This document shows positions 42,169 to 50,796 of a stretch of DNA of 64,000 nucleotides, in pieces. Made by a program: the position numbers and the translations under genes. The stretch is from positions 2,976,001-3,040,000 of the forward strand of contig NZ_CP099489.1 in the NCBI RefSeq assembly GCF_023923225.1, given 5' to 3'. The notes under the pieces are model-generated. The model was not told the DNA's origin and searched no databases. It was given only the letters and a program-made list of their open reading frames with translations. This DNA is from Ornithinimicrobium faecis (GTDB taxonomy: Bacteria > Actinomycetota > Actinomycetes > Actinomycetales > Dermatophilaceae). Position 1 is the stretch's first letter. Every line of letters starts with the position of its first letter.

Positions 42169-42756
42169 ATGATGAGTATGCCGACGCTCACCGACCGCGC
42201 ACACGAGCACCGGGTGTCCCGGGCCGAGTTCGAGGCGCTCCGCGAGGAGCGCGAGAAGCGCGCGGACGGTGCTCGTTATGAACTGCTCGATGGTGAGGTC
42301 GTCGTGACGCCGTCACCTGGCGGGAACCATCAATTAGTTGTCACCCAACTGGTGATCCTGATGAGCGCCGTCCTGCCAGTCGACTGGGAGGTGGTGACTG
42401 CTCCGCTCGACGTCGAGATGCAAGGTGGTGAGGGTGACACCGTGCTGCAGCCCGATGTCCTGATCACCGAGCGCAGTCACCTCACCGACGGTGGCCTCCA
42501 CGTGGCCCCTCTGCTCGCGATTGAGGTCCTGTCGCCCTCGACCTGGAGACGCGACCTCGGGCCCAAACGTGATGCCTACGCCGCCGCGGGCATCCGGCAT
42601 TACTGGGTCGTGGCTCCAAAGGCACCCTCCGTCACCGTCTATCGATTGGGTGCCGACGGCGCCTTCCGCGAGGAGGCACATGTGACCGGTGACCAGCAGT
42701 GGACCACGGACGCACCCGTCAACGTCGCGCTCTGCCCAGCTGAACTGGTCCGCTGA
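42169..42756 (+). CDS. Uma2 family PD-(D/E)XK nuclease-fold protein, copy 1
   Basis: The 195-residue protein has the Uma2/DUF820 signatures: ARYELLDGEVVVTPSP near 40, LQPDVLI near 100 (Asp of the PD motif), LAIEVLSPSTWRRDLGPKRDAY (the E and the K of the core) and YWVVAP. Uma2 proteins have a restriction-endonuclease-like fold and are expanded in actinobacteria and cyanobacteria; their target is unknown. Three in-frame ATGs occur at 42169, 42172 and 42178; GGGAAGGGG lies upstream of the first. The paralogue follows 37 bases downstream. Confidence 0.88.
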   Translation: MMSMPTLTDRAHEHRVSRAEFEALREEREKRADGARYELLDGEVVVTPSPGGNHQLVVTQLVILMSAVLPVDWEVVTAPLDVEMQGGEGDTVLQPDVLITERSHLTDGGLHVAPLLAIEVLSPSTWRRDLGPKRDAYAAAGIRHYWVVAPKAPSVTVYRLGADGAFREEAHVTGDQQWTTDAPVNVALCPAELVR

Positions 42757-42792
42757 CCCAGCCGCGAACGTCAGGGGGGAAGGAGCACGTAT

Positions 42793-43365
42793 ATGCCGAT
42801 GCTTACCGACCGCACAACTGAGCACCGCATCAGCCGGGATCACTTCGAACGCATCCGGGAGGCTGGATCCGAACTCTTGCGCTTCGAGTTGCTGGACGGT
42901 GAGGTCCTCGTGACACCGTCGCCGTCCACACCGCACCAGCGCCCCGTCATGCGTCTGGCCCTGACCCTGGGACCGCTCCTGCCCGAGGGGACGGAACTCC
43001 TCGGCGCGCCCTACGACGTCCTGCTGGACGACGCTGCCGAAGGTGACACCACATTGCAACCCGACCTGCTGGTCGCCCGCACTGCGGACCTCACCTACGC
43101 CAACCTGCCGGCGGCCCCAGTGCTGGTCGTTGAGGTCCTGTCCCCTTCCACGTGGCGACGCGACCTGGGCGCCAAGCGCGACGCCTACGCCCGAGCCGGT
43201 GTCGCGCACTATTGGGTCCTCGCGCCCGACATGCCGTCACTGACGGCCTACCGTCTCGACCCTTCTGGTGGCTACCGCGAGGAGGCGCACGTCATCGGCG
43301 ACGAGCAGTGGGCGACGACCTCCCCCGTCGAGATCACTCTCTGCCCAGCGGACCTCATCCGCTGA
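42793..43365 (+). CDS. Uma2 family PD-(D/E)XK nuclease-fold protein, copy 2
   Basis: The 190-residue paralogue keeps the same core as copy 1 (FELLDGEVLVTPSPS, LQPDLLV, LVVEVLSPSTWRRDLGAKR, YWVLAP) and the same tail (REEAHV-GD-QW, LCPA-LIR). The N-terminus starts MPMLTDRTTEHRISR, nearly the same as copy 1. ATG at 42793 with GGGGGAAGGAG upstream. The similarity indicates tandem duplication. Both keep the putative metal-binding residues, so neither looks dead. Confidence 0.88.
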   Translation: MPMLTDRTTEHRISRDHFERIREAGSELLRFELLDGEVLVTPSPSTPHQRPVMRLALTLGPLLPEGTELLGAPYDVLLDDAAEGDTTLQPDLLVARTADLTYANLPAAPVLVVEVLSPSTWRRDLGAKRDAYARAGVAHYWVLAPDMPSLTAYRLDPSGGYREEAHVIGDEQWATTSPVEITLCPADLIR

Positions 43366-43378
43366 GGCTGCGACTGGG

Positions 43379-44845
43379 TCAGTCGCCCTGGGTGGTGTGC
43401 AACTGGCGGGCCGCCTCCGCGATGGAGCCCGACATCGAGGGATAGACCGTGAAGGTGGAGGCGAACTGGTCGACGTTGAGCCGGTTGGCCACCGCCAGGG
43501 TGATCGGGAAGATCAGCTCGCTGGCGCGCGGTGAGACCACGACGCCGCCGAGGATCGTGTCGCTGCCGTTGCGGGCGAAGATCTTGACGAAGCCGTGCGT
43601 GGTGTTCTGCATCTTGGCGCGCGGGTTGCCGGTCAGCGGGAGCATGACCGAGCGGGCGTCGACCTTGCCGGAGTCCACATCCGCCTGCGAGACGCCGACC
43701 GTGGCGATCTCGGGGTCGGTGAAGATGTTGGAGCTAACGCGGCCGAGGTTGAGCGGAGCCACCGCGTCACCCATGGCGTGGGCGACGGCGATGCGTCCCT
43801 GCATGGCCGCGACCGAGGCGAGCGGCAGCACACCGGTGCAGTCGCCGGCGGCGTAGATGCCGGGCACCGAGGTCCGCGAGACCCGGTCCACCTCGATGTG
43901 ACCGGAGGCGGACAGGTGGACACCGGCCTGCTCCAGCCCCATGTCGGCGGTGTTCGGGATCGAGCCGACGGCGAGCAGCGCATGGGAGGCCTTGACCTCG
44001 CGTCCGTCCTCGAGCGTCACCACGACACCGTCGCCAGCACGCACCACGCCCTGGGCCCGGGAGCGGTTGAGCACCTGCATGCCGCGGCCGCGGAAGACCT
44101 CCTCCAGCACCGTCGCGGCGTCCTGGTCCTCTCCGGGCAGCACCCGGTCACGGGAGGAGACCAGGGTCACCTGACACCCCAGACCGAGATAGGCGTGGGC
44201 CAACTCGGCGCCGGTCACACCAGAGCCGATGACCACGAGGTGCTCTGGCAACTCGGGCAGGGCATAGATCTGCTGCCAGGTCAGGATCCGCTCGCCGTCC
44301 GGGACCGCGGTGTCGAGCACCCTGGGCCGCGCGCCGGTTGCGATCAGGATCACGTCCGCGTCCAGCTGACGGGTGCCGGCACGCCGTTCCTCGGCGGAGG
44401 GAGCGGGCTCCTCCCCCGACTCGACACTGTCGACCCCGGTGGCCACCTCGACGACGCCTGGCCGCACGAGACGTCCCGCGCCCTTGAGCACCTCGACCCC
44501 GGCGTCGAGCAGCTTGTCGCGGATGTCGACGCTCTGGGCCCGGGCCAACCGCAGGATGCGCGCGTTGACATCGGTGAGCCGCGCCCGCACCCCCTGGTCA
44601 CTCGGCGCCCCGTCGAAACTCACACCGATGCGCTCCGCCGCGCTGAAGCGGTCCATGAAGTCTGCGGTGGCGATGAGCGCCTTGCTGGGGACGCAGTCCG
44701 TGAGGACCGCGGCCCCACCGAGCCCCTCCCGTTCGACCACGGTGACCTTGGCGCCCAGTTGTGCGGCGGGCAGTGCCGCCTCATAACCTCCTGGTCCGCC
44801 CCCGACGATGACCACTGACTTCTGCGTTCCACTCACGGGACCCAT
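43379..44845 (-). CDS. lpdA: LpdA-type NAD(P)H quinone reductase
   Basis: The 488-residue flavoprotein resembles lipoamide dehydrogenase but lacks the redox disulfide: where those have CLNVGCIPSK, this has VLTDCVPSKALI, with only one Cys. Mycobacterial LpdA (Rv3303c) shows the same change and acts as an NAD(P)H:quinone reductase. Other motifs are VIVGGGPGGYEAA, VVIGSGVTGAELAHA, GIYAAGDCTGVLPL and FTVYPSMSGSIAEA. The start is either the ATG at 44845 or a GTG 3 codons later. Only 23 bases separate it from the divergent punA gene. Confidence 0.9.
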   Translation of the reverse strand: MGPVSGTQKSVVIVGGGPGGYEAALPAAQLGAKVTVVEREGLGGAAVLTDCVPSKALIATADFMDRFSAAERIGVSFDGAPSDQGVRARLTDVNARILRLARAQSVDIRDKLLDAGVEVLKGAGRLVRPGVVEVATGVDSVESGEEPAPSAEERRAGTRQLDADVILIATGARPRVLDTAVPDGERILTWQQIYALPELPEHLVVIGSGVTGAELAHAYLGLGCQVTLVSSRDRVLPGEDQDAATVLEEVFRGRGMQVLNRSRAQGVVRAGDGVVVTLEDGREVKASHALLAVGSIPNTADMGLEQAGVHLSASGHIEVDRVSRTSVPGIYAAGDCTGVLPLASVAAMQGRIAVAHAMGDAVAPLNLGRVSSNIFTDPEIATVGVSQADVDSGKVDARSVMLPLTGNPRAKMQNTTHGFVKIFARNGSDTILGGVVVSPRASELIFPITLAVANRLNVDQFASTFTVYPSMSGSIAEAARQLHTTQGD

Positions 44846-44856
44846 CCAACCATCGG

Positions 44857-44862
44857 TACAGT
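44857..44862 (+). promoter_or_regulatory. Predicted -10 (TACAGT), punA
   Basis: TACAGT lies exactly 6 bases before the GTG at 44869, within the 23-base gap to lpdA. Confidence 0.55.
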
Positions 44863-44868
44863 GCCCCG

Positions 44869-45675
44869 GTGATCACCGAAACCCCTGCAGACCTCGCGCG
44901 GGCGGCCGCGACCGTCATTTCCGAGCACACCGGCACCGCCCAACACGACGTCGCCCTGGTCCTGGGCTCCGGCTGGGGCCAGACCGCCGATCTCATCGGC
45001 GAGACCGTCGCCACCGTCGAGAACACCGCCGTGCCGGGCTTCACCGGAGCAGCCGTCGCCGGCCACACCGGGACGATGCGCTCGGTGCAGATCACCGGCA
45101 GCGGCAAGCGCGCCCTCGTCTTCGGCACCCGCACCCACTTCTACGAGGGTCGCGGCGTGCGCTCCGTCGTGCACGCGGTCCGGACCGCCGCCGCGACCGG
45201 CTGTCGCACGATCGTGCTCACCAACGGGTGCGGCGGGCTCAACCCCGACTGGGCCCCGGGCACGCCCGTGCTGATCAGCGATCACATCAACCTCACCGGC
45301 GAGTCCCCCATCGAAGGGGCCAACTTCGTCGACCTCACCGATCTCTACACGCCGCGTCTGCGCGAGCTGGCTCGTGAGGTCGACCCCAGCCTCGACGAGG
45401 GCGTCTACGTCCAGTTCCGCGGGCCACACTATGAGACCCCCGCCGAGGTGCGGATGGCCAAGGTCATGGGCGGCGACCTGGTCGGCATGTCGACGACGCT
45501 GGAGGCGATCGCCGCCCGCGAGGCCGGCATGGACATCCTCGGCGTCTCCCTGGTCACCAACGCGGCAGCAGGCATCAGCAAGACGGCCCTGTCCCACCAA
45601 GAGGTCATCGAGGCAGGCCAGGCCGCGGCGCAGCGGTGCGGCACCCTCCTGGCCCAGATCATCAGCAGGATGTGA
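44869..45675 (+). CDS. punA: Purine nucleoside phosphorylase, trimeric type
   Basis: The 268-residue enzyme splits inosine/guanosine with phosphate. Motifs are VALVLGSGWGQTAD, the phosphate-loop GTRTHFYEGRG, LTNGCGGLNPDWAPG, VQFRGPHYETPAEVRM, GMSTTLEAIAA and LVTNAAAGI, which belong to the low-molecular-mass trimeric group. It forms an operon with the phosphopentomutase-like pmmB, 2 bases downstream. With adenosine deaminase and deoC in the window it fits purine deoxynucleoside salvage. Confidence 0.95.
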   Translation: MITETPADLARAAATVISEHTGTAQHDVALVLGSGWGQTADLIGETVATVENTAVPGFTGAAVAGHTGTMRSVQITGSGKRALVFGTRTHFYEGRGVRSVVHAVRTAAATGCRTIVLTNGCGGLNPDWAPGTPVLISDHINLTGESPIEGANFVDLTDLYTPRLRELAREVDPSLDEGVYVQFRGPHYETPAEVRMAKVMGGDLVGMSTTLEAIAAREAGMDILGVSLVTNAAAGISKTALSHQEVIEAGQAAAQRCGTLLAQIISRM

Positions 45676-45677
45676 GT

Positions 45678-47348
45678 ATGCCGACACCCACCGACCTCAT
45701 CCCCCTCGCCGAGGCCTGGCTCACCGACGACCCCGACCCGCAGACGCGGAAGGAGTTGAGCGCGCTGCTCGAGGCAGCCCGGGTCTCCGACGAGACTGCC
45801 CTGGCCGACCTGGCCGACCGGTTCTCCGGCTTCCTGGAGTTCGGCACCGCCGGGCTGCGCGGCGCCCTCGGCGCCGGTCCCAACCGGATGAACCGCGTCG
45901 TGGTGATCCGCACCGCCGCCGGCCTCACGGCATACCTGAAGCAACGGGTCGACCCCCAGCCGACCGTGGTCATCGGCTTCGACGCCCGCCACAACTCTGA
46001 CGTCTTCGCCCGGGACACCGCTGCCGTGGTGACCGCCGCCGGAGGGCGTGCCCTGGTGCTGCCCCGGCCGCTGCCGACCCCCGTGCTGGCTTTTGCCATC
46101 GGGCACCTCGGCGCTGACGCCGGGGTGATGGTGACCGCCAGTCACAACCCTCCCCAGGACAACGGCTACAAGGTCTATCTCGGTGACGGCTCCCAGATCG
46201 TCCCCCCGGCCGACGCGGACATCTCGGCGCACATCAGCGCGGTCACCAGCACCGCCGACGTGCCGCTGGCGGCCTCCGGCTGGGAGACGCTGGACGACCG
46301 GCTGCTCGAGGCCTATGTCGCGGCAGCGGCGGCGGTCGTCTCCCCCGACAGTCCACGCGAGGTGTCCATCGTGCACACTGCGCTGCACGGCGTCGGGTCG
46401 GACACTGTCCTGGCTGCCTTTGAGGCGGCCGGTTTCCCTGCCCCGCAGGCGGTGCTGACCCAGTCGGCTCCGGACCCGGAGTTCCCCACGGTGTCCTTCC
46501 CGAACCCCGAGGAGCCCGGAGCGATCGACGCCGCGCTCGCGCAGGCCCGCAAGGTCCAGCCCGACCTGGTCCTGGCCAACGACCCCGACGCCGACCGCTG
46601 CGCCGTGGCCGTCGAGGACCGGGGCGACTGGCGGATGCTGCGCGGCGACGAGGTCGGCGCACTGCTCGGTCAACACCTCATCAACCGCGGCATCGATCCC
46701 ACCGGTGAGCGCACGGTGCTGGCCCGCTCCATCGTGTCCTCCCGGCTGCTCGGAGCGATGGCGCAGGCCGCTGGTCTGCGTGCCGAGGAGACCCTGACCG
46801 GCTTCAAGTGGATCGGTCGGGTGCCCGGCCTGCGCTTCGGCTATGAGGAAGCCCTGGGCTATTGCGTGGACCCCGGCACCGTGCCCGACAAGGACGGCAT
46901 CACCGCGGCCCTACTGGTCGCCGAGTTGGCCGCGACCCTGAAGCAGCAGGGACGCACGCTGCTCGACCTGCTGGACGACCTGGCCCTGGCACACGGTGTC
47001 CACCAGACCGACGCCTTCTCGGTGCGGGTGGAGGACCTTGCTCTGATCGGCGCGGTGATGGAGCGTCTGCGGGCCACCCCACCGACCGAGCTCGGCGGTG
47101 TGGCCGTCACGTCAGTGGAGGACCTCGCCGACGGGGCTGGTGGACTGCCCCCGACCGAGGGCCTGCGCTATCTGCTCGCTGACGACACCCGGGTGATCGC
47201 CCGCCCGAGCGGCACCGAGCCGAAGCTCAAGGTCTATCTCGAGGCCATCGTCGCGGTCGAGACCGATGATCTGGCCGCGGCTCGCACCGAGGCGGACCGC
47301 CGGTTGGCCGCTGTGCGCGCCACCATGGAGGAACTCACCCGCGCCTGA
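45678..47348 (+). CDS. pmmB: Phospho-sugar mutase (PmmB/phosphopentomutase-like)
   Basis: The 556-residue alpha-D-phosphohexomutase starts FGTAGLRGALGAGPNRMN. It has the catalytic serine loop MVTASHNPPQDNGYKVY, the metal loop ANDPDADRCAVA, TGFKWIGR, the sugar loop GYEEALGY and RPSGTEPKLKVYLE. It is the long PGM2-like type. Position directly after punA, as in M. tuberculosis (deoD-pmmB), suggests it handles ribose-1-phosphate or deoxyribose-1-phosphate; the mannose activity is from annotation tradition. ATG at 45678, two bases after the punA stop. Confidence 0.94.
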   Translation: MPTPTDLIPLAEAWLTDDPDPQTRKELSALLEAARVSDETALADLADRFSGFLEFGTAGLRGALGAGPNRMNRVVVIRTAAGLTAYLKQRVDPQPTVVIGFDARHNSDVFARDTAAVVTAAGGRALVLPRPLPTPVLAFAIGHLGADAGVMVTASHNPPQDNGYKVYLGDGSQIVPPADADISAHISAVTSTADVPLAASGWETLDDRLLEAYVAAAAAVVSPDSPREVSIVHTALHGVGSDTVLAAFEAAGFPAPQAVLTQSAPDPEFPTVSFPNPEEPGAIDAALAQARKVQPDLVLANDPDADRCAVAVEDRGDWRMLRGDEVGALLGQHLINRGIDPTGERTVLARSIVSSRLLGAMAQAAGLRAEETLTGFKWIGRVPGLRFGYEEALGYCVDPGTVPDKDGITAALLVAELAATLKQQGRTLLDLLDDLALAHGVHQTDAFSVRVEDLALIGAVMERLRATPPTELGGVAVTSVEDLADGAGGLPPTEGLRYLLADDTRVIARPSGTEPKLKVYLEAIVAVETDDLAAARTEADRRLAAVRATMEELTRA

Positions 47349-47378
47349 CCCACTCGCCCAGGAAGGCGTGGACCACCC

Positions 47379-47408
47379 ATGTCACGTGGGGAGATGTCAC
47401 GTGGGGAG
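47379..47408. repeat. Perfect 15-bp tandem duplication
   Basis: ATGTCACGTGGGGAG occurs twice without a gap (47379-47393, 47394-47408), each with a CACGTG palindrome. It lies in the 77-base convergent gap between pmmB and the PH-domain gene. Confidence 0.85.
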
Positions 47409-47425
47409 ATCCGGACCGTCCCGGG

Positions 47426-48016
47426 TCAGCCGACGAGCAGGACGACCACGAGGAAGACGATGGCCGCCGCGAGCGGCACGAGAGCGCCGAGCGCCCACGT
47501 GCGGTGCACTCCCTGCCCCGGCTCCGCCACCCCACCGTCCAGCTTCCAGCGCTGCCACTGCTTCTCCACGTGGCCCGCGACGACCTCTGCGTTGTTGCCC
47601 TCACGCGCTTTGCCCTTGGTCGTCGCCTCGGCGTAGCTGTCAATGTCCTTGCGGGGGCGCAGCTCGCGGCGAACCGGGATGGCCCACGAGCTGTGCTTGG
47701 TGCCGGCGTTGTCGATGAGCTCGAGCGCCCACTGGCGCTTGACCGCCGCCAACCGCTCAAAGGGCACGACCACATCGGTGACCAGGTTGCTCATCGCCAC
47801 CCGGTCCGACTCGAGGCGCACGCTCGGGCGCAGCAGCACCACCCAGACGATCGCTGCAACCACGCCCAGGAACGCGGCCGGGGACAGCGGGTTGTTGCCC
47901 AGTCGCACCTCCACCGAGCCCATCACCACGGCCAGGCCCGCCACGGCCACCAGGATCACCCACCCGACGATGCGCGCGGGCAGGGTGCGATAGGTCTGGG
48001 ACTCGGGGGCAGCCAT
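47426..48016 (-). CDS. PH-domain-like membrane protein
   Basis: The 196-residue protein has two helices near the N-terminus (about 15-33 and 43-60), a bacterial PH-like (PH_6-type) domain at about 63-120 (SVRLESDRVAMSNLVTDVV), and a C-terminal helix (about 175-194). Function is unknown. ATG at 48016; TACACT lies 9 bases upstream, so the mRNA is probably leaderless. It is divergent from the uridine-kinase-like gene. Confidence 0.78.
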   Translation of the reverse strand: MAAPESQTYRTLPARIVGWVILVAVAGLAVVMGSVEVRLGNNPLSPAAFLGVVAAIVWVVLLRPSVRLESDRVAMSNLVTDVVVPFERLAAVKRQWALELIDNAGTKHSSWAIPVRRELRPRKDIDSYAEATTKGKAREGNNAEVVAGHVEKQWQRWKLDGGVAEPGQGVHRTWALGALVPLAAAIVFLVVVLLVG

Positions 48017-48025
48017 GGTCCGGCC

Positions 48026-48031
48026 AGTGTA
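48026..48031 (-). promoter_or_regulatory. Predicted -10 (TACACT), PH-domain gene
   Basis: TACACT on the minus strand lies 9 bases before the ATG at 48016. Confidence 0.4.
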
Positions 48032-48085
48032 GGGCGCCACGCCTGGGCCGCTGCGCCCGTGGCCTGGGCCTGTCATCTGGGCACG

Positions 48086-48091
48086 TAAACT
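48086..48091 (+). promoter_or_regulatory. Predicted -10 (TAAACT), udk-like gene
   Basis: TAAACT lies 8 bases before the ATG at 48100. Confidence 0.45.
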
Positions 48092-48099
48092 GCTGCCCC

Positions 48100-48756
48100 A
48101 TGAGTGCCGAGTCCGCCCACCGTGCCCGGGTGCTGGTGCTCGCCGGACCCAGCGGCGCCGGCAAGTCGCGACTGGCTCGCAGGCTGCACGCGGCCCACGG
48201 CTGGCCCGTTGTGCAGCTCGACGACTTCTATCGTGACGTGGGCGACCCAGACCTGCCGATGAGCCCGCAGGCCGGTCTGCCCGACTGGGACGACGTGCGC
48301 TCCTGGAGGTTGGACGACGCGCTCACCGCCCTGGAGACGCTGTGCCGGGAGGGCATCGTGGAGGTGCCCGTCTATGACATCGCCACCTCCCGCGCGACCG
48401 GCACACACCAGGTGGAGCTGGGCGATCACCCGATCGTGATTGCCGAGGGCATCTTTGCCGCGGACACCATCGCGGGGCTGAAGGCTCGGGGCATCCTCGC
48501 CGCCGCCTGGTGCATCCGCAACCGCCCCTCCAAGACATTCGCGCGCCGCCTGATCCGAGACCTCGCTGAGCGACGCAAGCCGCCGCTCACCCTCGTGCGG
48601 CGGGGACTGACGCTCTGTCGGCTCGAGCCAGGTATCGTCGGTGCTCAACAGGCGCTGGGAGCCGAGCCGATGACCGCCCGCGAGGCCGAGGCGAGGGTCC
48701 CGCGCCTGACCGCACACACCGAGCAGGAGGGGCGCCGACGTGGGGCAGCACCCTGA
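48100..48756 (+). CDS. Uridine kinase-like P-loop protein
   Basis: The 218-residue protein has Walker A VLAGPSGAGKSRLAR (residues 12-26), a QLDDFYRDV motif shared with uridine kinases, PDWDDVRSW, YDIATSRATG, IVIAEGIFA (Walker B-like) and RRLIRDLAERRK (lid). It probably phosphorylates uridine/cytidine; a related nucleotide or vitamin kinase is possible. It fits the nucleoside salvage setting. Its last 17 bases overlap the next gene in another frame. Confidence 0.87.
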   Translation: MSAESAHRARVLVLAGPSGAGKSRLARRLHAAHGWPVVQLDDFYRDVGDPDLPMSPQAGLPDWDDVRSWRLDDALTALETLCREGIVEVPVYDIATSRATGTHQVELGDHPIVIAEGIFAADTIAGLKARGILAAAWCIRNRPSKTFARRLIRDLAERRKPPLTLVRRGLTLCRLEPGIVGAQQALGAEPMTAREAEARVPRLTAHTEQEGRRRGAAP

Positions 48757-50182
48757 CGACAACCGTTGGTCATCCGGCCCGGACGAGGGCTCCGATCGAG
48801 ATGACGCCTATTGGCAGCCGGGTCGCTATGTCGACTCGAGCACAGGCGACGAGAGTGACGCTGGCGACGCCGCATCCTCCGACGCCACCTCCCCCGATGC
48901 CATCTCGGCGGACGCCGACCAGGTGAGCGCCGCCCCCGACGGGGCGGGCCAGGTGCCGCCACCACCCCAGGGGCCGCCTGCACCTCCGTCCTACGGGCAG
49001 GCACCACCTCCCACCTATGGGCAGGGCTACGGCCAGGCACCACCGCCCAACTACGGACAGGGCTACGGCCAGGCACCACCGCCCAACTACGGACAGGGCT
49101 ACGGCCAGGGTCAGGCGCCACCGCCCAACTACGGACAGGGCTACGGCCAGGCACCGCCTCCCGCCTACGGGCAGGGCTATCAACAGGGCTTTGGCCCGGG
49201 CGTGCCACCGCCGACCTACGGCCAGCCCGGGCAGTGGCACACCATGCCGCCCGAGGACCTGGTGCACATGCACCAGCCCGGCGTCATTCCCCTGCGTCCC
49301 CTGCGCCTCGGGGACATGTTCGAGGGCGCGCTGAAGACGATGCGGCGCAACCCCGAGGCCACAATCGGCATGGCGGTGCTCGTGCTCGCCGTGCTCATGG
49401 TGCCCTCACTGGCCATCTCGATGTTCATCCCGACCCTGTTCCCCGACCTGAACATGATCGACGCCCTCGCGATCGCGGGGATCGTGCCCACCCTGCTCAA
49501 CTCGCTGGCCACCCTGGCGCTAAGCGGGTTCGTGATCTATGTGGTCAGCGAGGCCGCGCTGGGTGACCGGGTGGGCATCGGTCAGACCTGGAGCGCGGTC
49601 AAGGGACGCATCCCGGCGCTGATCGGCATCTCGATCCTGTCCTTCCTGATCATGTTCGTCCTCATGCTGGGCGTGATCCTGGCCATGGTGGCGTTCGGTG
49701 CCCTCCTCGGCCCAGTCGGTCTGATCCTGGTCGGCATCGCCTTCATCGGCATCATCCCGCTGTTCATGTGGCTCTATGCCCGGCTGTCCCTCGGCGCCGC
49801 GGCCGTCGTCCTGGAAAAGGCCGGACCCATCGGCGGGATCAAACGCTCGTGGGCGCTCACCGAGGGCAAGGCGGCCTGGCGCGTGCTCGGCATCAGCCTC
49901 CTGGCGGGCATCCTGTCCATGATCTTCGCCACCATCATCGCGAGCATCCTGGGGCTGCTGATCGGTCTGGTGATCGGACTGGTCTCCGGTGACATCAGCA
50001 CCCAGTTCTATCTGCAGGTTGTTGTCGACCACGCCAGCACCTTCCTGATCGGTGCCATCGTCACGCCCTTCACGGCCGGAGTCGCCGCCCTGCTCTATCT
50101 CGACCAGCGCATGCGCCGCGAGGGTCTCGACGTCGGTCTGGTCCGCGCCGCTCAGGAGCGCGCCGCCGCGCGACGGAGCTGA
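48740..50182 (+). CDS. Repeat-rich membrane protein (Gly-Gln-Pro-Tyr N-terminus, multi-helix domain)
   Basis: The 480-residue protein has an acidic low-complexity start (1-70), a proline/tyrosine repeat region (about 75-160) with five copies of GQAPPPxYGQGY, and a conserved cytoplasmic entry (IPLRPLRLGDMFEGALKTMRRNP). Six or so membrane helices follow to residue 450, similar to the membrane domain linked to glycerophosphodiester phosphodiesterases. It is the Rv3689-type first gene of the MoxR block. GTG at 48740 with GGAGG upstream, overlapping udk by 17 bases. The repeats may form a flexible or phase-separating cytoplasmic tail (inference). Confidence 0.82.
   Translation: MGQHPDDNRWSSGPDEGSDRDDAYWQPGRYVDSSTGDESDAGDAASSDATSPDAISADADQVSAAPDGAGQVPPPPQGPPAPPSYGQAPPPTYGQGYGQAPPPNYGQGYGQAPPPNYGQGYGQGQAPPPNYGQGYGQAPPPAYGQGYQQGFGPGVPPPTYGQPGQWHTMPPEDLVHMHQPGVIPLRPLRLGDMFEGALKTMRRNPEATIGMAVLVLAVLMVPSLAISMFIPTLFPDLNMIDALAIAGIVPTLLNSLATLALSGFVIYVVSEAALGDRVGIGQTWSAVKGRIPALIGISILSFLIMFVLMLGVILAMVAFGALLGPVGLILVGIAFIGIIPLFMWLYARLSLGAAAVVLEKAGPIGGIKRSWALTEGKAAWRVLGISLLAGILSMIFATIIASILGLLIGLVIGLVSGDISTQFYLQVVVDHASTFLIGAIVTPFTAGVAALLYLDQRMRREGLDVGLVRAAQERAAARRS
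48995..49180 (+). repeat. 36-bp in-frame tandem repeat (12-residue units)
   Basis: Five in-frame units encoding GQAPPPxYGQGY (x = T, N, N, N, A), with an extra GQ dipeptide after the third. The central units are almost identical at DNA level, indicating recent expansion. Confidence 0.9.
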
Positions 50183-50184
50183 GC

Positions 50185-50796
50185 GTGCTGGACCCCGACC
50201 GGGACCAGGCCCGCGAGCTGTTGGAGCGCGAGCTGTCCACCGCTGACTACAACCGGCCCGAGTCGTTCATCGCCAAGGCCCTGAACTGGTTCCTGGAGCG
50301 GATCAGCGGCCTGATCGAGATCATCCCCGGGTCCAGCGGGCTCTCCACCCTGATCCTGGGCATGGTCATCGCCATCGTCGCGGTGGCCATCTTCTTCGCG
50401 ATCCGCGGCAGCCGTCGCTCGCGCAGGCTCACCTCGCCGGACACCGGACCGGTGCTGGCGGAGGCCGGGCTCAGCGCGGACGACTACCGGGCCCGTGCCG
50501 CCGCTGCCGCCCGGGCCGGCAACTGGGACGCGGTCCTGCTCGACTCCTATCGTGCGATCGCTGCCGCCACCGACGAGCGCGCCCTGCTCGATGAACTCCC
50601 GGGCACCACGGCGCACGAGATCGCCGTCGCCCTGCGCGACCCGTTTCCTGACCGGGCCAGCGACCTACTGAGCGCGGCCGACACCTTCGACGCTGTCTGC
50701 TATGGCGACCAGCACGCCACCCAGCACCAGGCCGAGCGAGTCCGCGAGCTGGACCGCGTGCTCGCCAAGGCCCGGCCCGTCAGGGTTGCCGGGTGA
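50185..50796 (+). CDS. DUF4129 domain membrane protein
   Basis: The 203-residue protein has one membrane helix (about 50-72; STLILGMVIAIVAVAIFF) and a C-terminal DUF4129 domain (YRARAAAAARAGNWDAVLLDSYRAIA ... DTFDAVCYG). Such proteins accompany MoxR-DUF58 and may belong to an envelope complex. GTG start, two bases after the preceding stop; the 3' end overlaps the next gene by 4 bases (GTGA). Confidence 0.85.
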   Translation: MLDPDRDQARELLERELSTADYNRPESFIAKALNWFLERISGLIEIIPGSSGLSTLILGMVIAIVAVAIFFAIRGSRRSRRLTSPDTGPVLAEAGLSADDYRARAAAAARAGNWDAVLLDSYRAIAAATDERALLDELPGTTAHEIAVALRDPFPDRASDLLSAADTFDAVCYGDQHATQHQAERVRELDRVLAKARPVRVAG

